NCBI GenBank assembly: GCA_003342815.1
Contig: PTEX01000333.1
Coordinates: 165,380-229,379, forward strand
Length of the DNA: 64,000 bases
Source: Eudromia elegans
Taxonomy: Eukaryota > Chordata > Aves > Tinamiformes > Tinamidae
Direction: 5' to 3'
In this document: in pieces, positions 26,260 to 40,170 of the stretch
Layout: each line of letters begins with the position of its first letter
How positions within the stretch are numbered: position 1 is the stretch's first letter
Made by a program: the position numbers and the translations under genes
Notes under the pieces: generated by a model
Databases searched by the model: none
What the model was told of the DNA's origin: nothing
What the model saw: only the letters and a program-made list of their open reading frames with translations

Positions 26260-29050
26260 GTCATCATCTAACTCCATGAAGTAATTTCAAGAAAATGAAA
26301 TACTTAGGATTTGCAGTAGGGTTATGGGAAATGATTGCCACATAATTACTGGCTGCCTGTCCTGTTAACATACAACCTTGGAAAAGAGAAAAAAAAAAAA
26401 AGGGTGCATATCCAGGAAGAACCTTGGGAACAAGCTCTGCTGCAGATGCACCTGTAGGCACTGGCCAGATTGCTCATAGAATAACCCTGACTGGCAAATC
26501 TGAAGTAATTGCTCATTGGAAATATTCAAACTACTATTCCATAAGTTAACCATAAGCCCAGTGAAACCGTCAGGAAATTTAGTAGCCCAGGCACAAAATA
26601 TATTTCAGAGTCCTAGGCAGGTGGAGCAGATCTAAGCAAGGGTCATGTAAAGGAAGCCTAAACCAGTGCTGCAATGAACATTCAGCTTCTTCAGCTCTAT
26701 CGTTGCACTTGGGGACTGGTGTGTGTGTACATCCCTTACTGCTAACTGCTTGGCTTCTGCTTTCATCCTCTGAATGTGGCTTGTGCAAAGCAATGATGAA
26801 GTAGGGCAATTTCATAGAAGGGAATAAGCAAGAGTGGGAGAATGAGTAATGGAAAGAGCAGAGGGAGAAAGGACCACAAAGGAGGATGGACCTACGTGCT
26901 GAACTCTTCAGAAGGGAAGGGAGGTGGGAGGTAGGCAGAGTTGTGTCTTGGTTAAAAATGGACGTGGGAAAGAAGGCTGCAAACCAGAAATTATAGTTTG
27001 GCCTGAAAGCACACAGGATATTCTGCTTTACAAGCCTGGGAGTTACTGCTCTGTTTTCTGGGAAAACCAAAACAAAAGAAAGAAAGAAAAAACCTTTCTA
27101 GTTTGTAATGAATATTGTTAATCTGCATGGGCGTGGAAATGAAAGCTAAACAAATTATGAGCCATACATAACAACTGAGATACTAAAAAAGGGAGTGTTA
27201 TATCCAGTTTTTCCTTTTCTCTGCCGAGGTTCAACTCGCTTCAATTCACAGAGGGAAGAGACAGAAGGAGCACCCCTAAATGTGTGGCTTGTGTGGGTTT
27301 TGGAATGTCTCTAGTGAAAGATAATGTAAAGAAGTGCATATTTACAGCTATGTAACCCCAGCTTTGTAAATATGGTGTCTCCATGCACAGACAACATCTG
27401 TGCCACAGCAGAGCTCCACTGAAGTCATCAGAGAACAACATATGAGAAGGGGCTCCTGTCACTGACTTCAAAGGAGCTCCAAGGAGGTACAGCTTCATGC
27501 TGGGCAACTGGCTGCTAATGGAAGAGCTCCTTAGAAAGTCACCAGAAAGCATCTCCTCATCTCCCAGCTCTTATAAGGGAAGAATGTAAGGAATGAATGC
27601 TGTCCTCAGAAAGCACTGTGAAAAGTCACGAAAAAAAGAAATAACTGCAGGATACTTTTTAATGCAGATGTAACAGTCAGGAGTAAAATTGAACAGGAAT
27701 GTACTTGTCTCTTGCTAGCAAACGGAAACAGCTTGGTTTTTAGTGTACCCTTGAATTAGACTGATATGCAATCAGTTTCTTTGAGCTGGAAAATGAATTC
27801 AGGAGGACGAATAAATGATTACTAAAAGCTTACATTCCCTAATGGAATTTTTCAGCCTGCACAGATTGTTTTCGTTTTTGCAAAAACCTATTACAAGGCA
27901 CAGAATAGTTTAATGCAGAGATACAACTTTAAATTGAAAGCCAATATTATGTTTTCTTATAATACTGCCCCTTCTCTCTCAGTTATCTGGCAATAAGTGA
28001 AGTATGCAGACTAAAAGTTCTCACGGTTTTGCATACAGCAAGTTGGGGTAAAATGCATGCAGCTTTGAGATTCAACTTGAATTTTAAGTGAAAGAAAATG
28101 GATCCAGCAAATACAATTGGTGAATGGAAATGGACCCATGTTCTTCATCCTCTCCTTCTTGTGCTTAATGAAATAATTCTACCTTGAGTAAGGAAGAGTT
28201 ACAGACCACTGCTGGGATGTCTCCCCCTATAAAATATCACACAGGTGTATATCCCTAACAGTTTTCCACAGTTCTCTCCAAGCCAAAAATGGCCATCCCA
28301 AGAGAAGCAGGTTTCAAAAGAGTTCTGAAGCACTAAGAAACTGAGGACCATGGAGACAAATGAGGATCATGGCCCAGACTACCATCTATGGAGCCTAGCT
28401 CCAAAATAGCTGGGCATATTTGCCAAACTTTCCTTTATATACTACATGTATTTTAAGTCTTCGTATTATGCATTTGATAATTTTCTCAAAGCATTGGAGT
28501 TGATAGATTTGCTATGTGTGTAGACTAAAAAAAGTTACTGAAGCTTTTGAATTAGGTACTGCTATATGGGTCTACCTCCAAATTTAGTTAGGGTCAAGTG
28601 GTCCCTAGTGTCTGTTAACCTGAGAACGTCAGCATTACTCAGCACAGAAGAGGGCTTGTGTGAGGATTCAGGGCTCATCTGACAGTTGTCATGTCAAATT
28701 TTGATGATTAGAGGCCTGCACAGACTGTTTGTTCAGGAGGGCTTGGCTTTTCCACGCTTGCCTCAAGCTAAAGGCAGGCGGTTACCCTAGAAAAGACAAT
28801 AGTTTAAAATGTTCTCCTAAAATGCAAGGATCTAAAATACATGGATGCATCTTTCATAGGACCATAGAAAGATTTGGGATGAAATACCGCATCCCTCTGT
28901 AGTAGGAGACTGCGGATTCTGGGTGCCAAGGGACCATGCACTCGATCTCAGGTACGGTATCACAGGATTTAGTTGTAGTGTGCAGAAGATCAAGGCCTTC
29001 CAGGGAAAGGTTAGAGAAAAATGAGGAAACAAGTAAACCAAGCTACAAAG

Positions 29051-29190
29051 CACCCTGCCGGCCAAGCCAAGCGTGGTAGCGCACCTCAATCACCGTGGAG
29101 GGGAGAGCGCGAGCGTGGGTGACAGGAGGCAGCTGCCTGCGTCCCCACTCGGCAGGGGTCTCGGTTGGGCGTCCCCGATGCCGAGGTGGC
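29051..29190. other. CpG-dense patch within an intron
   Basis: I count about 13 CpG dinucleotides in 140 bp (for example GAGCGCGAGCGTGG at 29104-29117), in an intron that is otherwise AT-rich and CpG-poor. It has no similarity I recognise to CR1 or to a GRM1 exon. A 100-codon plus-strand and an 80-codon minus-strand open frame cross it, but neither has an identifiable product. It could be a small CpG island, an unrecognised repeat or an alternative exon. Confidence 0.6.
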
Positions 29191-32100
29191 TCCTTCTCCC
29201 CCAGTCACCACCACCCATACCTCACTATTATAGGCGGTGATAAAAATAAGCCTGCAGTGGCAGTAGCTGCACTTGGGCTTTTCCCATTTGAAAAGAGGAA
29301 GCCCGCTTGGCCAGAGCAGCAGTCCCAAATGTCAAGTTCCCTAATCTATTATTTTTCATCCTTCCATTCCAGACATGATGACTTTGCACATTGCTAAATT
29401 GGTTATGTCCCAAAACAGCAGGCACAAGACAAGGACCCGTGACACCCGATCGATCCACCATTCCTGTCTGCTACACCCTCTCTGGCCATTTCTAGGAATT
29501 CAAGCAAAATGATTACTACGGAGGAGAAAACATATGGGATGTACTCAATGAAAGCAAAAAGTTCAGGATTTTTACCAGATTGTTCTTAATGATGCAATAG
29601 TGAGCACTTACAGCTGCTGGTTTTCAAAAGCCGAATTCGGGTCGCTTGTGCTAGAGACAGTGCAGGCAGTTAAGTGACTACGTTTGTGCCCTTCTAACAA
29701 AGTTCTGCTTTATGTTTTTGAATTAAAGCTCTTCAAAGAAAAAAGATTTGTAACAAAAGAAATAGGCCCGGGGAAAAAAAATGCCTCAAGTTTTTAATCT
29801 TATTTTGATAAAGCTTTGAAACCATGAATTGAGTTTGAAATAGCAAAAAAAAAGAATTATCAAAACAGAGCTATGAGGAATTCAAGACAGAGAATGGTAT
29901 GAACGTCAGGCAAATGTTACTGGCATCTCCACCTGCTCTATTCCTTTCAAGTGTAACTAGGAGCTTTAAAGCTTCTATTGCTCAAAGGTCCTCAAAGATT
30001 TTGATAATAAAATATGTTGAAGTTTTCTGTCTTCTAAGTAGGAACATTGCTTTATTCTATCTTTTAAGTTGATTTGTTTAGGCAAAATAGCAGCATAACA
30101 TCGAAAAACTTTATATATTTGTGTGTCATTCTTTCACTGAGATAGAAAAGATGGCAAACTAAACAATTCTGTTTCAGGTACTCCTTGCTTTATTACAATG
30201 CTGTATATGATGTTTAGCTTTTTGTTTCATTAAAGTATAAAAATCGTTTTTGGGTAATGATGCAGCAGGACAGTGCATTCACCCAGCCACAAAACGGGCT
30301 GCTCTGTGAGCTGTGAAAACACTGGTACAAGTCTGAAGTCATAGACTCCTAACTATAGTTTTGGGTGGACATAAATTACTGCAGCTTCTGAAGTTCTTAC
30401 CAGCTGTATGGCTGATGTTTCATTGCTGATGCCACTATATGCCACTATTCACTGATGTGCTATTGCCCATGTCATAGATGCCACAGACAATACATGGATT
30501 AAGGGATGGATAACAATAAAGTTTCCTGTCCAAACATGCTAGCGCCAGGTGCGAAAATGCAGAAGAGAAACAGAAGAAACCCTACCTAAAATTCTAAATT
30601 GGCCAGAGAAGGAAAAGAAATGAACCTTGTTGTAGACCAAAACGATGGAAGGAATAAGATCTGTCATCTTGACCTACTCAGAAAAAACTCCTGATGTAAA
30701 CTTTCCTGTCTCTTCGTAGGTGCTCATATATTCTCAGATAACAAGATAATAAACAAGATTTCTGCTAAAACTGAAAAAAAATCAATATCATATCATATAC
30801 TTAAATATCAAGCCAACTAGCTATCAGGCAGACAAAGCACCATACAGAAGGCTGGCGTAACACTTTTACAAAGAGAAATTGTATGTAATAAACTTACAGC
30901 TGCAGTAAGCAGTAATTTCCCAGTTATATTTCTATATTCATAACTACAAAATAAGCAGCACTCAGTGAGAAACAAGATCAAAATGACCATTTTTTTGGGT
31001 AATATTTCATTGTAATAAGCTGTTTAAATATGCCTACTGCTCAAATATAGCAAGCAATGCAAATAGCAAATGATACAAAAGTAGTCATTTTTAAGAACAA
31101 GGGTTAGCAATAGGAATATTCTTTGAAGGCTTATGCTAGTCTGCAGACTCTTGTTTACGCCAGAGCACTCTGCTTATGCAGTGTTGGTACTCAGATGCAT
31201 TTATTCAGTATGCCCAAAGATGGAGTAAGAGAGTCTTTAATAATGCTTTAATAGCTTAGAAGAAAAACTAGCTTAAATGAGGTAACTCCTGAGTAAGGAG
31301 TCAATAAATAATTAATACGGGTTTGTGAGCTTCAGCTGCTGAATTAAATTTATTAAAAACAAACACTCAAAAGTAAATCTATCTGTGGGGTGTCTCAGTC
31401 AAAATAGCTGGACAGAGCCATCAGTACTAAATGAAGAGGAAAAGATATCTATCGTTTGGCTCCCATAAGAGAACCACAAGTGATTTGGGAGTCCACAAAG
31501 TTGCGGTTTCTCCCATTTGTTGGGTTCACAATATGTCTACTAGAGAATGAGGGACAGTAGCAGTTACCAATGCTCGAATTTACTGGACCCAAAATGAACA
31601 AAATACGCTACCTTCTGGCAAATAAAATTACTTGTCTGGCTTTATTCAGACCTGCCTTTAGATTCCGGCACAGCTGGGCTTCTCTGGAGCAAAGCAAGAG
31701 AGGGAGTGCGCGCCGGCGCTCAGCAAGCAGAGCTAAACAGTTTCTGTCAGGGATGCTGTGCTAAGTCCCAGGGGTGCTTGGAGCAGCTGAGATACAGTTG
31801 GAAAAGGACGTGCGCTGCAGCCCTACCTTCAAAACCGTAGCCAGCAAAGCCTTCATTAAATTCCAAGCACTTGTATTAAGCTTTGCTGATGCTGGAACCC
31901 TGTTTCTGAGCCCCAGTGGTAGCTCCCACGCCAAAACTCTGCAAAGATACAAGGTCTCTCTGGAAATGCTAGAGATGTTTCACACTGCACCACAGCCCCA
32001 ACCCCAGTACAAGCTGTTAACAATGTGATGCCTGCCTACTAGTAAGTCTAACCCAGACAACCCGGGTTCTGTTTCACAGTGTGCATGCTGCCTGCTTCAG

Positions 32101-32211
32101 CAAAACAGACAAAGAAATCTCCATCACCAAGAGCAACATCCTGACTCCCTCCCGCCTTCCCTCCTCAACAGCTGGGACTAATAGTAAGGGAGGGGGGAAA
32201 GCATCTCGTTA

Positions 32212-32586
<375 letters not shown>

Positions 32587-35053
32587 TTAAAATTCATTGT
32601 TAGCCTCTTCTATATGCTTCTCAAACTTTATAAAAGAATTTTTAAAAAAGGTTTTTTTTTCAAAAATCTATAATTCTTCAAATTGGCTCAAAAGGGTTTT
32701 TTTGTTTTTTTCTTGAAATCTCAGATTTTTGAGGGCCAAGATAACACATTCCCTCTCACTGTTAATAAGCAAACAGTGCCACCCACCAGGCTATCAGAAC
32801 CAATCACTCCAGCAAAAGTAGCAGCATATATGCCAATTTGGTATTGCTACAGAAAGTTAAATGAAAGTCGTAACACCAGAAGATTTTTATATAACTGCAG
32901 CTTAAAAGATTCTGTATTAACACACATAGAAGTCCCTGGCTGTGGAGCAGAAGCAAGTGGCAGTGCAGAGCTCTTCCCAGGGGTAGCTCTTGACTCTGAT
33001 CTGACATTCAGGCATAGCCAAAGGGTGCCATTTGCAGTTGCACTTTAAGTCAAAACCCCAGGGGGACTGGGCTATTCCCCTATTTTTTGTCATGAGCTGC
33101 TGGATGCTGTCACCACCGACCCCCAGTCACTGAGGACCTGAACCGCACAGCTCCGGAGCAAGCCAGAAATAAGAAACCTCTCTATTTTCTTTCCATCCCC
33201 CTGAGTCATTCCATCTCAATATGCTCAAAGCTGCAATATGCTTTTATCTGTAGACCTCCCACATCACTCGGTGCTTCACAGGCATTTGCCATCCAGTCTC
33301 TGTTACTTTGTCTAAGTAACACCTTGTCTGCACTAGGAAAGTAGGATGTGTGAGAGACTAGGTGCTAACTGGCACTTTTAAAATCTGGGTTGGGAAAGGT
33401 AGTTGTCATTTTAATAGCAAGAAAAGAGGCAAATGTACAGGTTCACTATAACTTTCAAGTTAAAAAAAAAAGCTTTGTCCTATTGTTGATATGTAATAGC
33501 TTTAAAACTGGTTAGTGAAGGTGATCCTCCAATTTATCCTCGGAAAACACTTTGATCTTGTAGTTATTTTCAGCCTGCTTGCCCTACAACTCAAAAATGT
33601 AATCTCTGAGTTCATTAGGACAGCATAAATCTGCTGGGCAAAGTCTAAATTCCTTTCTGGGTCTCCCTGGCATATGCTGTTGGTGGCAACTGGGCACGAA
33701 AGTTGTGCTGTGACAGCTCTTTTCCGCATGATTTAAGCATAGCAAACAGTTCTGATGGTGAAGAAGAACACACTGTGAAAATTGCACGCACTGACTCAAC
33801 TAGCTCGTCCGCTCTTCACCCTGCCGTACCTTCACCAGCACCAGCCCCACCAAGCACGCTATGGAGAAATGCTTCCCAAGGACTACACACCTGCCACTTC
33901 CCTCGTAGAGAAAGGTTCATAGCTTCCATCAAGTCCACTAGCACCATTCAGATCCATGGGCAGAAACAGAATTCTCAGGGAACCCTAGGTGTGTTTTGTC
34001 TGATTCAGGTGTGATTTGTCTGATTAGCCTCTTAGAATTAACACACTGTGAATTTATCACCGATTCTGCTTTCTGGTAGGTAGAAAATGAATGTGTTCTT
34101 GATTTCTACTACGAAAGGTGGAAAGCTCCTGAGCTTGGTACAGCATTTCTGTCTTTTCTATAAAACTTCCAGGAAGCAAATAGCTGAAAATGTCACAGAA
34201 TGTCTGATAAGTCACAGCACTCAGTGTGAATGATGTTCTTCCTGCAAGTTTATCTCAGATACCTCCTTAATTTCTCAATTAATTAATTTTTAAAAAAAGA
34301 ATATAAACATTTCAGTATCGATGACTCTTAAAGGAGGTAATGATATCATCCATATGCTTTTCCTGAGGCAAATATTCATATGGCTGCCGGAGACAGAAGC
34401 CTAAATGTAAGAGAATTTGCCAATATTTCAAAAAGAGGCCATTTTCCTCAATTATATAATAACTCAGAGAAGTATGGATTTGGTTGCTCATATTTAAATA
34501 TAATGTGCATGCCACAAAGGAAAATAAATATTTTACTGTGGGAGGATTTGTTTTTGACTAGCTAGGTGTAAATATCTAGCTTACATCGAGGCTACAAGCA
34601 CATAGTTCCATGCTGCAAAGGCGTGCCTTGGAAATTCCTTGTGCAAAGAAATGCCGTGTTTCACTTATAGAAATGATTTTGTTCTAATTGAAAGTAATGT
34701 ATAAAGCCTGACTATGGCAATAAACAATCTACAGATCAGTAACACAAATTTCCCTATGTAAAAGTAAGTACTTCCCAGTAAATCCACAAGAGAAGTCACG
34801 TGGCTTACCTAAATTTAACTTCCTCCTGGCAAAATCTATTTTGCTTCATTTTCACCGTTATAAATTATTGATATACTTCATGTATTAGTGCTTTTAAAGT
34901 TCACTTACGACAATCAAGTAACAAATTATGTTTTTTTAAACAATTGAGATGATGGAATTATGTTTAGCCAGAGACAAAGCAAAGGCGATCTATGTTCACT
35001 TAAGTTTTCATAGAAGAGCTTTTTAACAAATGTAACAACTATATTTTAAAGTT

Positions 35054-35078
35054 AAAAACAAAACAAAACAAAACAAAA
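35054..35078 (+). repeat. (AAAAC)n simple repeat
   Basis: About five AAAAC units, GTTTT in the sense transcript, in the 19.1-kb intron. Confidence 0.88.
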
Positions 35079-35472
35079 GCAACGTGGAACTCGGGATTGC
35101 CGGACATCTCTATTTTTTTGTTTCTCTCTCTCATCCATGGGAAAAAGAAAAAACAACATTGAGTGACAGAGGCTAATCTGAACTACTGGGTGAATTAGCA
35201 TTAAAAATAAAAAAGTATTAGGTATTTTGTTAGTTTTCTTATTTTTAGGGACATTAGTTTTCACTAAGCAAAGCCATTGCAAGCCAATTAGTCTCTAATT
35301 AGGCCATTAACTTTTTGAAAGACCTTGAAGAATTCAGCTGTTCTAAATTTCATCCTAACTTTTCTTTTATTGGATGCAATACAAACCTTCCCCTTCTGGA
35401 TTCTTTTTTTTTTTTTTTTAATTGTATTCTTTTTTCCCCATATGTACACACATAGACTACTTAGAAAAAAAA

Positions 35473-35489
35473 ATATATATATATATATA
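35473..35489 (+). repeat. (AT)n simple repeat
   Basis: About eight AT units directly after an A9 run. Confidence 0.85.
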
Positions 35490-38400
35490 AAATAACCTTG
35501 GTGGCCAGAACCAAATGATGCTTCTAAGTATACTAAAAGTGATACCTAAGTGGAGGGAGAAAGAAGGCAGATAAGATCAAAATTTCATGCAGCACAGTGT
35601 GACTCTTTCTTTTGACCATAATCTGCCTCAAATCTAAACAATATTATATTCAAATAGATACTTACAAGCAACTGAATGTAAAGCAACCATGTGCTGAGCC
35701 TAATACCTTCGCTATAAAGTAGATATGAAGCTACCTGTGTTCTGGTGAGTAGAATGGACACTTGTACATACTAGACTTGGCAAACTGCAATTAAAAAGGG
35801 ACTACACTATTAAAATTATGCCTAGAAGTCAGCCAAACTATAACATGTAAGGTAAAGATAGGAAAATTCTATGTTAACATTCAATAAGAGTTTAACAACG
35901 AAGGATTATTTGTTTGCAGTCCTCAGAGAGGTTAGAGCAGGAAAGATTATGAGGAAAAAAGAATTGTGAAAACATTTTCGTCTACAACTCTGATCAAAAC
36001 CTAACCAGTTGGTAAATTTTGAACAAACACACACATTTGAGAAAGAACACAGTCTGTTCATGGATGACTCTCGATTAGAACAAAAAGCCAAAATCTACTG
36101 AACAAAATTGTTATAAATGATGTTTGCTCTGGAATCACCAGATATTAACTCTCATCTGCTGGATATTCAATGTTACATTAAAAGAGATTTTCTTGCTTTG
36201 ATCAAGTTAGCAGCTCCTATGATAGCTCCCATCTTTTCTGGCAGTCCAAACAGAGGTCTAAAGGACCCGTAAAGGCAGATATGGTATAGATGGCCTAGGT
36301 TTTTATTGTGTGTGTGTCAGTCATTCTTTGGATTGAAATGCTTCGTGGGTGGCTCATGTCAGATTTCAGCTGATGTTGCTATCGTCACCTGGTAGAGCAG
36401 TATCCAGGCTTTCAGCAAACCAAAGACATTTTGGAGACAGATTTCTTTTGCTCTCTTCAGTACCAATGTACGCTGCCACAACCAAGCACTCCAAGCTAAC
36501 ATGCCCACCTGGCTCTGCACAGATATGCCAGTGACACAGCACATGCCCAGAAAACAACAGCACTAACATATCTCACCGTGCATCAGGCTAGAGAAGACCT
36601 GACAGACCTGGGGCTTGAGACATTTGTTTTATTCTGCGGCAACCAGAGGATCTTACAGTGAGCGGGACAGAAGGGCAACAAGCTGAATGGACCAGTCATT
36701 TCAAATCCGGGTCCCTAAAGGTATCAGCTAGTGATTGCTTAGATATCCAAATGATACACAAAAGATGATGAGCAGGCTTAGATTTCCATGCTTTTAATAG
36801 TATTTATGGATATTTGGCTCTCCGGAAAAAAAATATGTCACTTCTCTTTGGATGCCTAACTATAATTAGAGTGTCATTTTTGGACAACTAGGGGAGAAAA
36901 TGTAATAAATTATACATTTTAGTTTTATAATTACTTCTAAGAAAATAAATAATATAAATAAGTGATTTTCCAAAATGCTTATTTTGCTTAAACTGATTTG
37001 GCATTGCCAGTTTAGCTATTTTGTAAATATTGCCAGTTCTTTCATTCTAGCATTCTGTTATAACATCTCTTACATGTCCTAAAAACAAAGATAACAACAA
37101 AATTATTTTACAAACTTCACTGTAAGGTATTGCGAAATGAATTCCATAGATTATAAAGTCTTTCAAAAAGACGTGTATTCCATTCATTGTGTTTCATGAA
37201 ATGAAAGCGAATGAAATTCTCATCTCTTACAGAAGTAGTAGAGAAGCATTTTTGACTCCACTGAGCTCACAGTGCTCAAATGTAGTCAAAATGATAAAAA
37301 GCAATAGGTCAGTGCAAATAAAGGCATTTATTTTTGTATGAAAACTACCACCTATGACAATTTCTTGTGTTTTCAGAGATAACTGCCTGTTATCCCGGCA
37401 ATTCCAGCTGTAGCTGGAGAGCACATGAAGGAGGGCCTGGGTGCTGGCTGACTAGTGATGAGAGCAAGGAGTTGTTAGTTAGGGCTTCACTTGTGTTAAT
37501 ATCATGGACTGTCTCAACTATCTTGGTGTCTCTATGTGCAAAATAGAGTGACTGCAAATAATCTGTGAAGAAATGATTTTTTGTTTTACCAAGGCAAAAG
37601 AGGTTAAGACAGAAGAGGCTTTGTTTCAAAATTAATTTAAAATGGTTTGTATTTTTCATATCAGAATGACAAACTGGAATATTGGTTGCAGGCCATAGTA
37701 AATTATTCAAAGTTAAACAGACTGAGATAAGCTCTTGGTTCTAGTAAGTTTTCTATCCCATAATAACTAGGTCTTGTACTGTTTTACTGCTTAACCAAAG
37801 CAGATGTTTTGTGTAGTGGTTACCTCTTCACTTCTGACTTTGATGTCTTTGCCTTCACAGTAGGGCAGCAGGTTCAAGAAGTAGTTAAATACACTGAGAG
37901 AGATGAGAGGGTTTTGACACATAGAGAGGATGGTAGGAGAGCTAAAGACACAAGCTAAAAGAGGTAACTCAGTTCCCATTGTATGCGAACTATTTGTTTG
38001 ACTGGATGAAACAACACTGCTTGTCGGGTAAGGGTGAGGAAAGATGTATTCGTGAAGAACAGGGATCTTTCTTTCACTGTGTCCTGAAAATCATGTCACT
38101 GATCTACACAAAATGATGCAATGCTTTCTATAGGATAGCCAGCCGCTCTGCTTTTTGGCAGGACTACAGAAAGGAGGTTGCACTGGGACAGCAAGAAGGA
38201 GTGAATATCTGTGGGTCCTACACTACATTTGAAAACACTCTGATAAATATTTGAAATCTTACAGTACTCATGAAGCAATAAATGGAGTTCAGAGGGTTGC
38301 AGACTTCATTTTCGGGATGTCATTAAATCAGAAAGGTTTCACTTCTATTCTTCAAATGGTTTTTATTTCCCCAAGCAAAGAGATTCTATTCATGCAATTA

Positions 38401-38790
38401 TTTTGATGTATTTTCCCCTGAAATACCAGGATACAATTACAGCTACCAGTTGAGATACCCTGCTATTTTCTTTCTGAGCACAGTCAGATCTATGGGTCTC
38501 CCAGATAATACTGCTTTGTTAGATTCTGTGAATGTTGCCTTTTAATTGGGATTAGTGTACTTCCAGTTTTGTATAAAAGTAGAGAAAGAAGGGAAAGCAG
38601 TTCAAAAATTAAGCATTCAGCAAAAGCCTCAAAAAATGTTCTCTCCAGAGTTCTGTATCCAAAACATTAACAGAGCAACGATTGCAGAAGCATTTATATG
38701 CAAGGGGTTATATATTTTCAGTAGCAAAGTTAGATAAATAACTACTGACCCTTCTGAAATAAAGCTACTTGAATTTAGGAGGTGTTTTTT

Positions 38791-39110
38791 CACAGAATCA
38801 CAGAGTGGTTGAGGTTGGAAGGGACCTCTAGAGATCATCCAGTCCAACCCCCTGCTCCAGCAGGGACCCCTAGAGCATGGGGCACAGGGTGGCATCCAGG
38901 TGGGTTTGGAAGATCTCCAGAGAAGGAGACTCCACAGCCTCTCTGGGCAGCCTGTGCCAGGGCTCTGTCACCCTCACAGGAAAGAAGTTCCTCCTCACAT
39001 GCACATGGAACTGCCTGGGTTTCAACTTGAAACCATTACCCCTTGTCCTGTCACGGGCCACCACCGAGAAGAGTTTGGCCCCTTCCTCCCTACATTCACC
39101 CCTCAGGCAT
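38791..39110 (-). mobile_element. CR1 LINE, 3' fragment
   Basis: The minus strand ends in one ATTCTGTG octamer (38791-38798) with the conserved 3'UTR upstream of it. It retains the last part of the ORF2 reading frame ([13 protein letters not shown] through [22 protein letters not shown], ending LCPML and TAG). About 320 bp remain; homology ends near 39110. It lies in the same orientation as GRM1. Confidence 0.95.
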
Positions 39111-40084
39111 TTTTTTCCTTTGTTTCCTTTTCCCTTGTTTGTTTGGGTTTTTTTTGTACTTTCATCTGGATACCTTTAACAGAGATATGGCAAAAGGAAA
39201 CCAAAATGTGAGTTGAGCCATCAAGAAGCACAGGTTCCCCCTCTCTTTAAATGTCTAATGCCTAAACTTTACAAGATCAGTCCCCTCTTTAGATACACCA
39301 TGCACCATCACTGTCTTCCACTTCCTTGCCTGGTTGAGGATGCCACATATTTCTTCACAATTCAAAAAGTGTCTATCCTTTTGTCGCCCCTTGTGTGTCA
39401 GAAGCAGTGGGGAAAATTTTAATTAAATTTACTGTCTTGGTTCTCTGTGTCACGTTATGTAATACATGAGGGCTTTAAGAGCTTAGTGTCAAACACTCTG
39501 TAATGAGGCTGACATGCACAAACACAACAGTGCCACAGCAAAGCTGCAATGTTATGGGGAGGATCGACTGCACAAGCTGCAGACTCGCGCGTTAATCAGA
39601 TGCACAGCGAGTCTCAGTGTCACTACACCCTGTGCAGGAGAAGGAAAACCAGGCAGCGCTGCCAACTACAACCCAGTCTAACCCTGCAGGTCCTGCCCCT
39701 GCACCACACAACTTAGGAACAAAACCAAAGGAACCAGGTGACTTCCCAACTGCTCCTGTCTTTCCCAGTCTACCAACTTTGCTTAGCAGCTACAAGAGGC
39801 TGATGCTCTGTTCCCCATGTGCCCCTTCTGCCTCTCTCCATGGACATTGGGCAGCTCATACAACTACCTGACTCTCAGAAATGCAGATTAAGGTGGAAAC
39901 ACCAAGTGAGGGTGCATATGTCAGACTCGCACTATGTGAAATGGCAAAGCTGTGTTCAGACACTGAAAATGAGTTTGCCACCCCAGTGTCACTGTAGTGG
40001 AAGGCAAGAGGATGCAAAGTAGGACTGTGGCAGAGAAGAAAGTTCCTCTTTCCCACTTTTGCAGCTCAATTAGTCTTTCCTCCT

Positions 40085-40170
40085 AAGACTGAACTTCCAG
40101 TCTCTTAATCATCTTTGCAGCTCTGTGCTGGACCCTCTCTAGAAGTTCCACATCTCTCTTGTACTGGGGA
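40085..40170 (-). mobile_element. CR1 LINE, internal degenerate fragment
   Basis: AATCATCTTTGCAGCTCTGT and GCTGGACCCTCTCTAGAAGT match the segment at 3906-3955 of the larger CR1 copy in this window, with clear decay and no 3' end. It lies in the same orientation as the 38791-39110 piece about 1 kb away, so the two could be parts of one older, interrupted insertion (inference). Confidence 0.75.
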
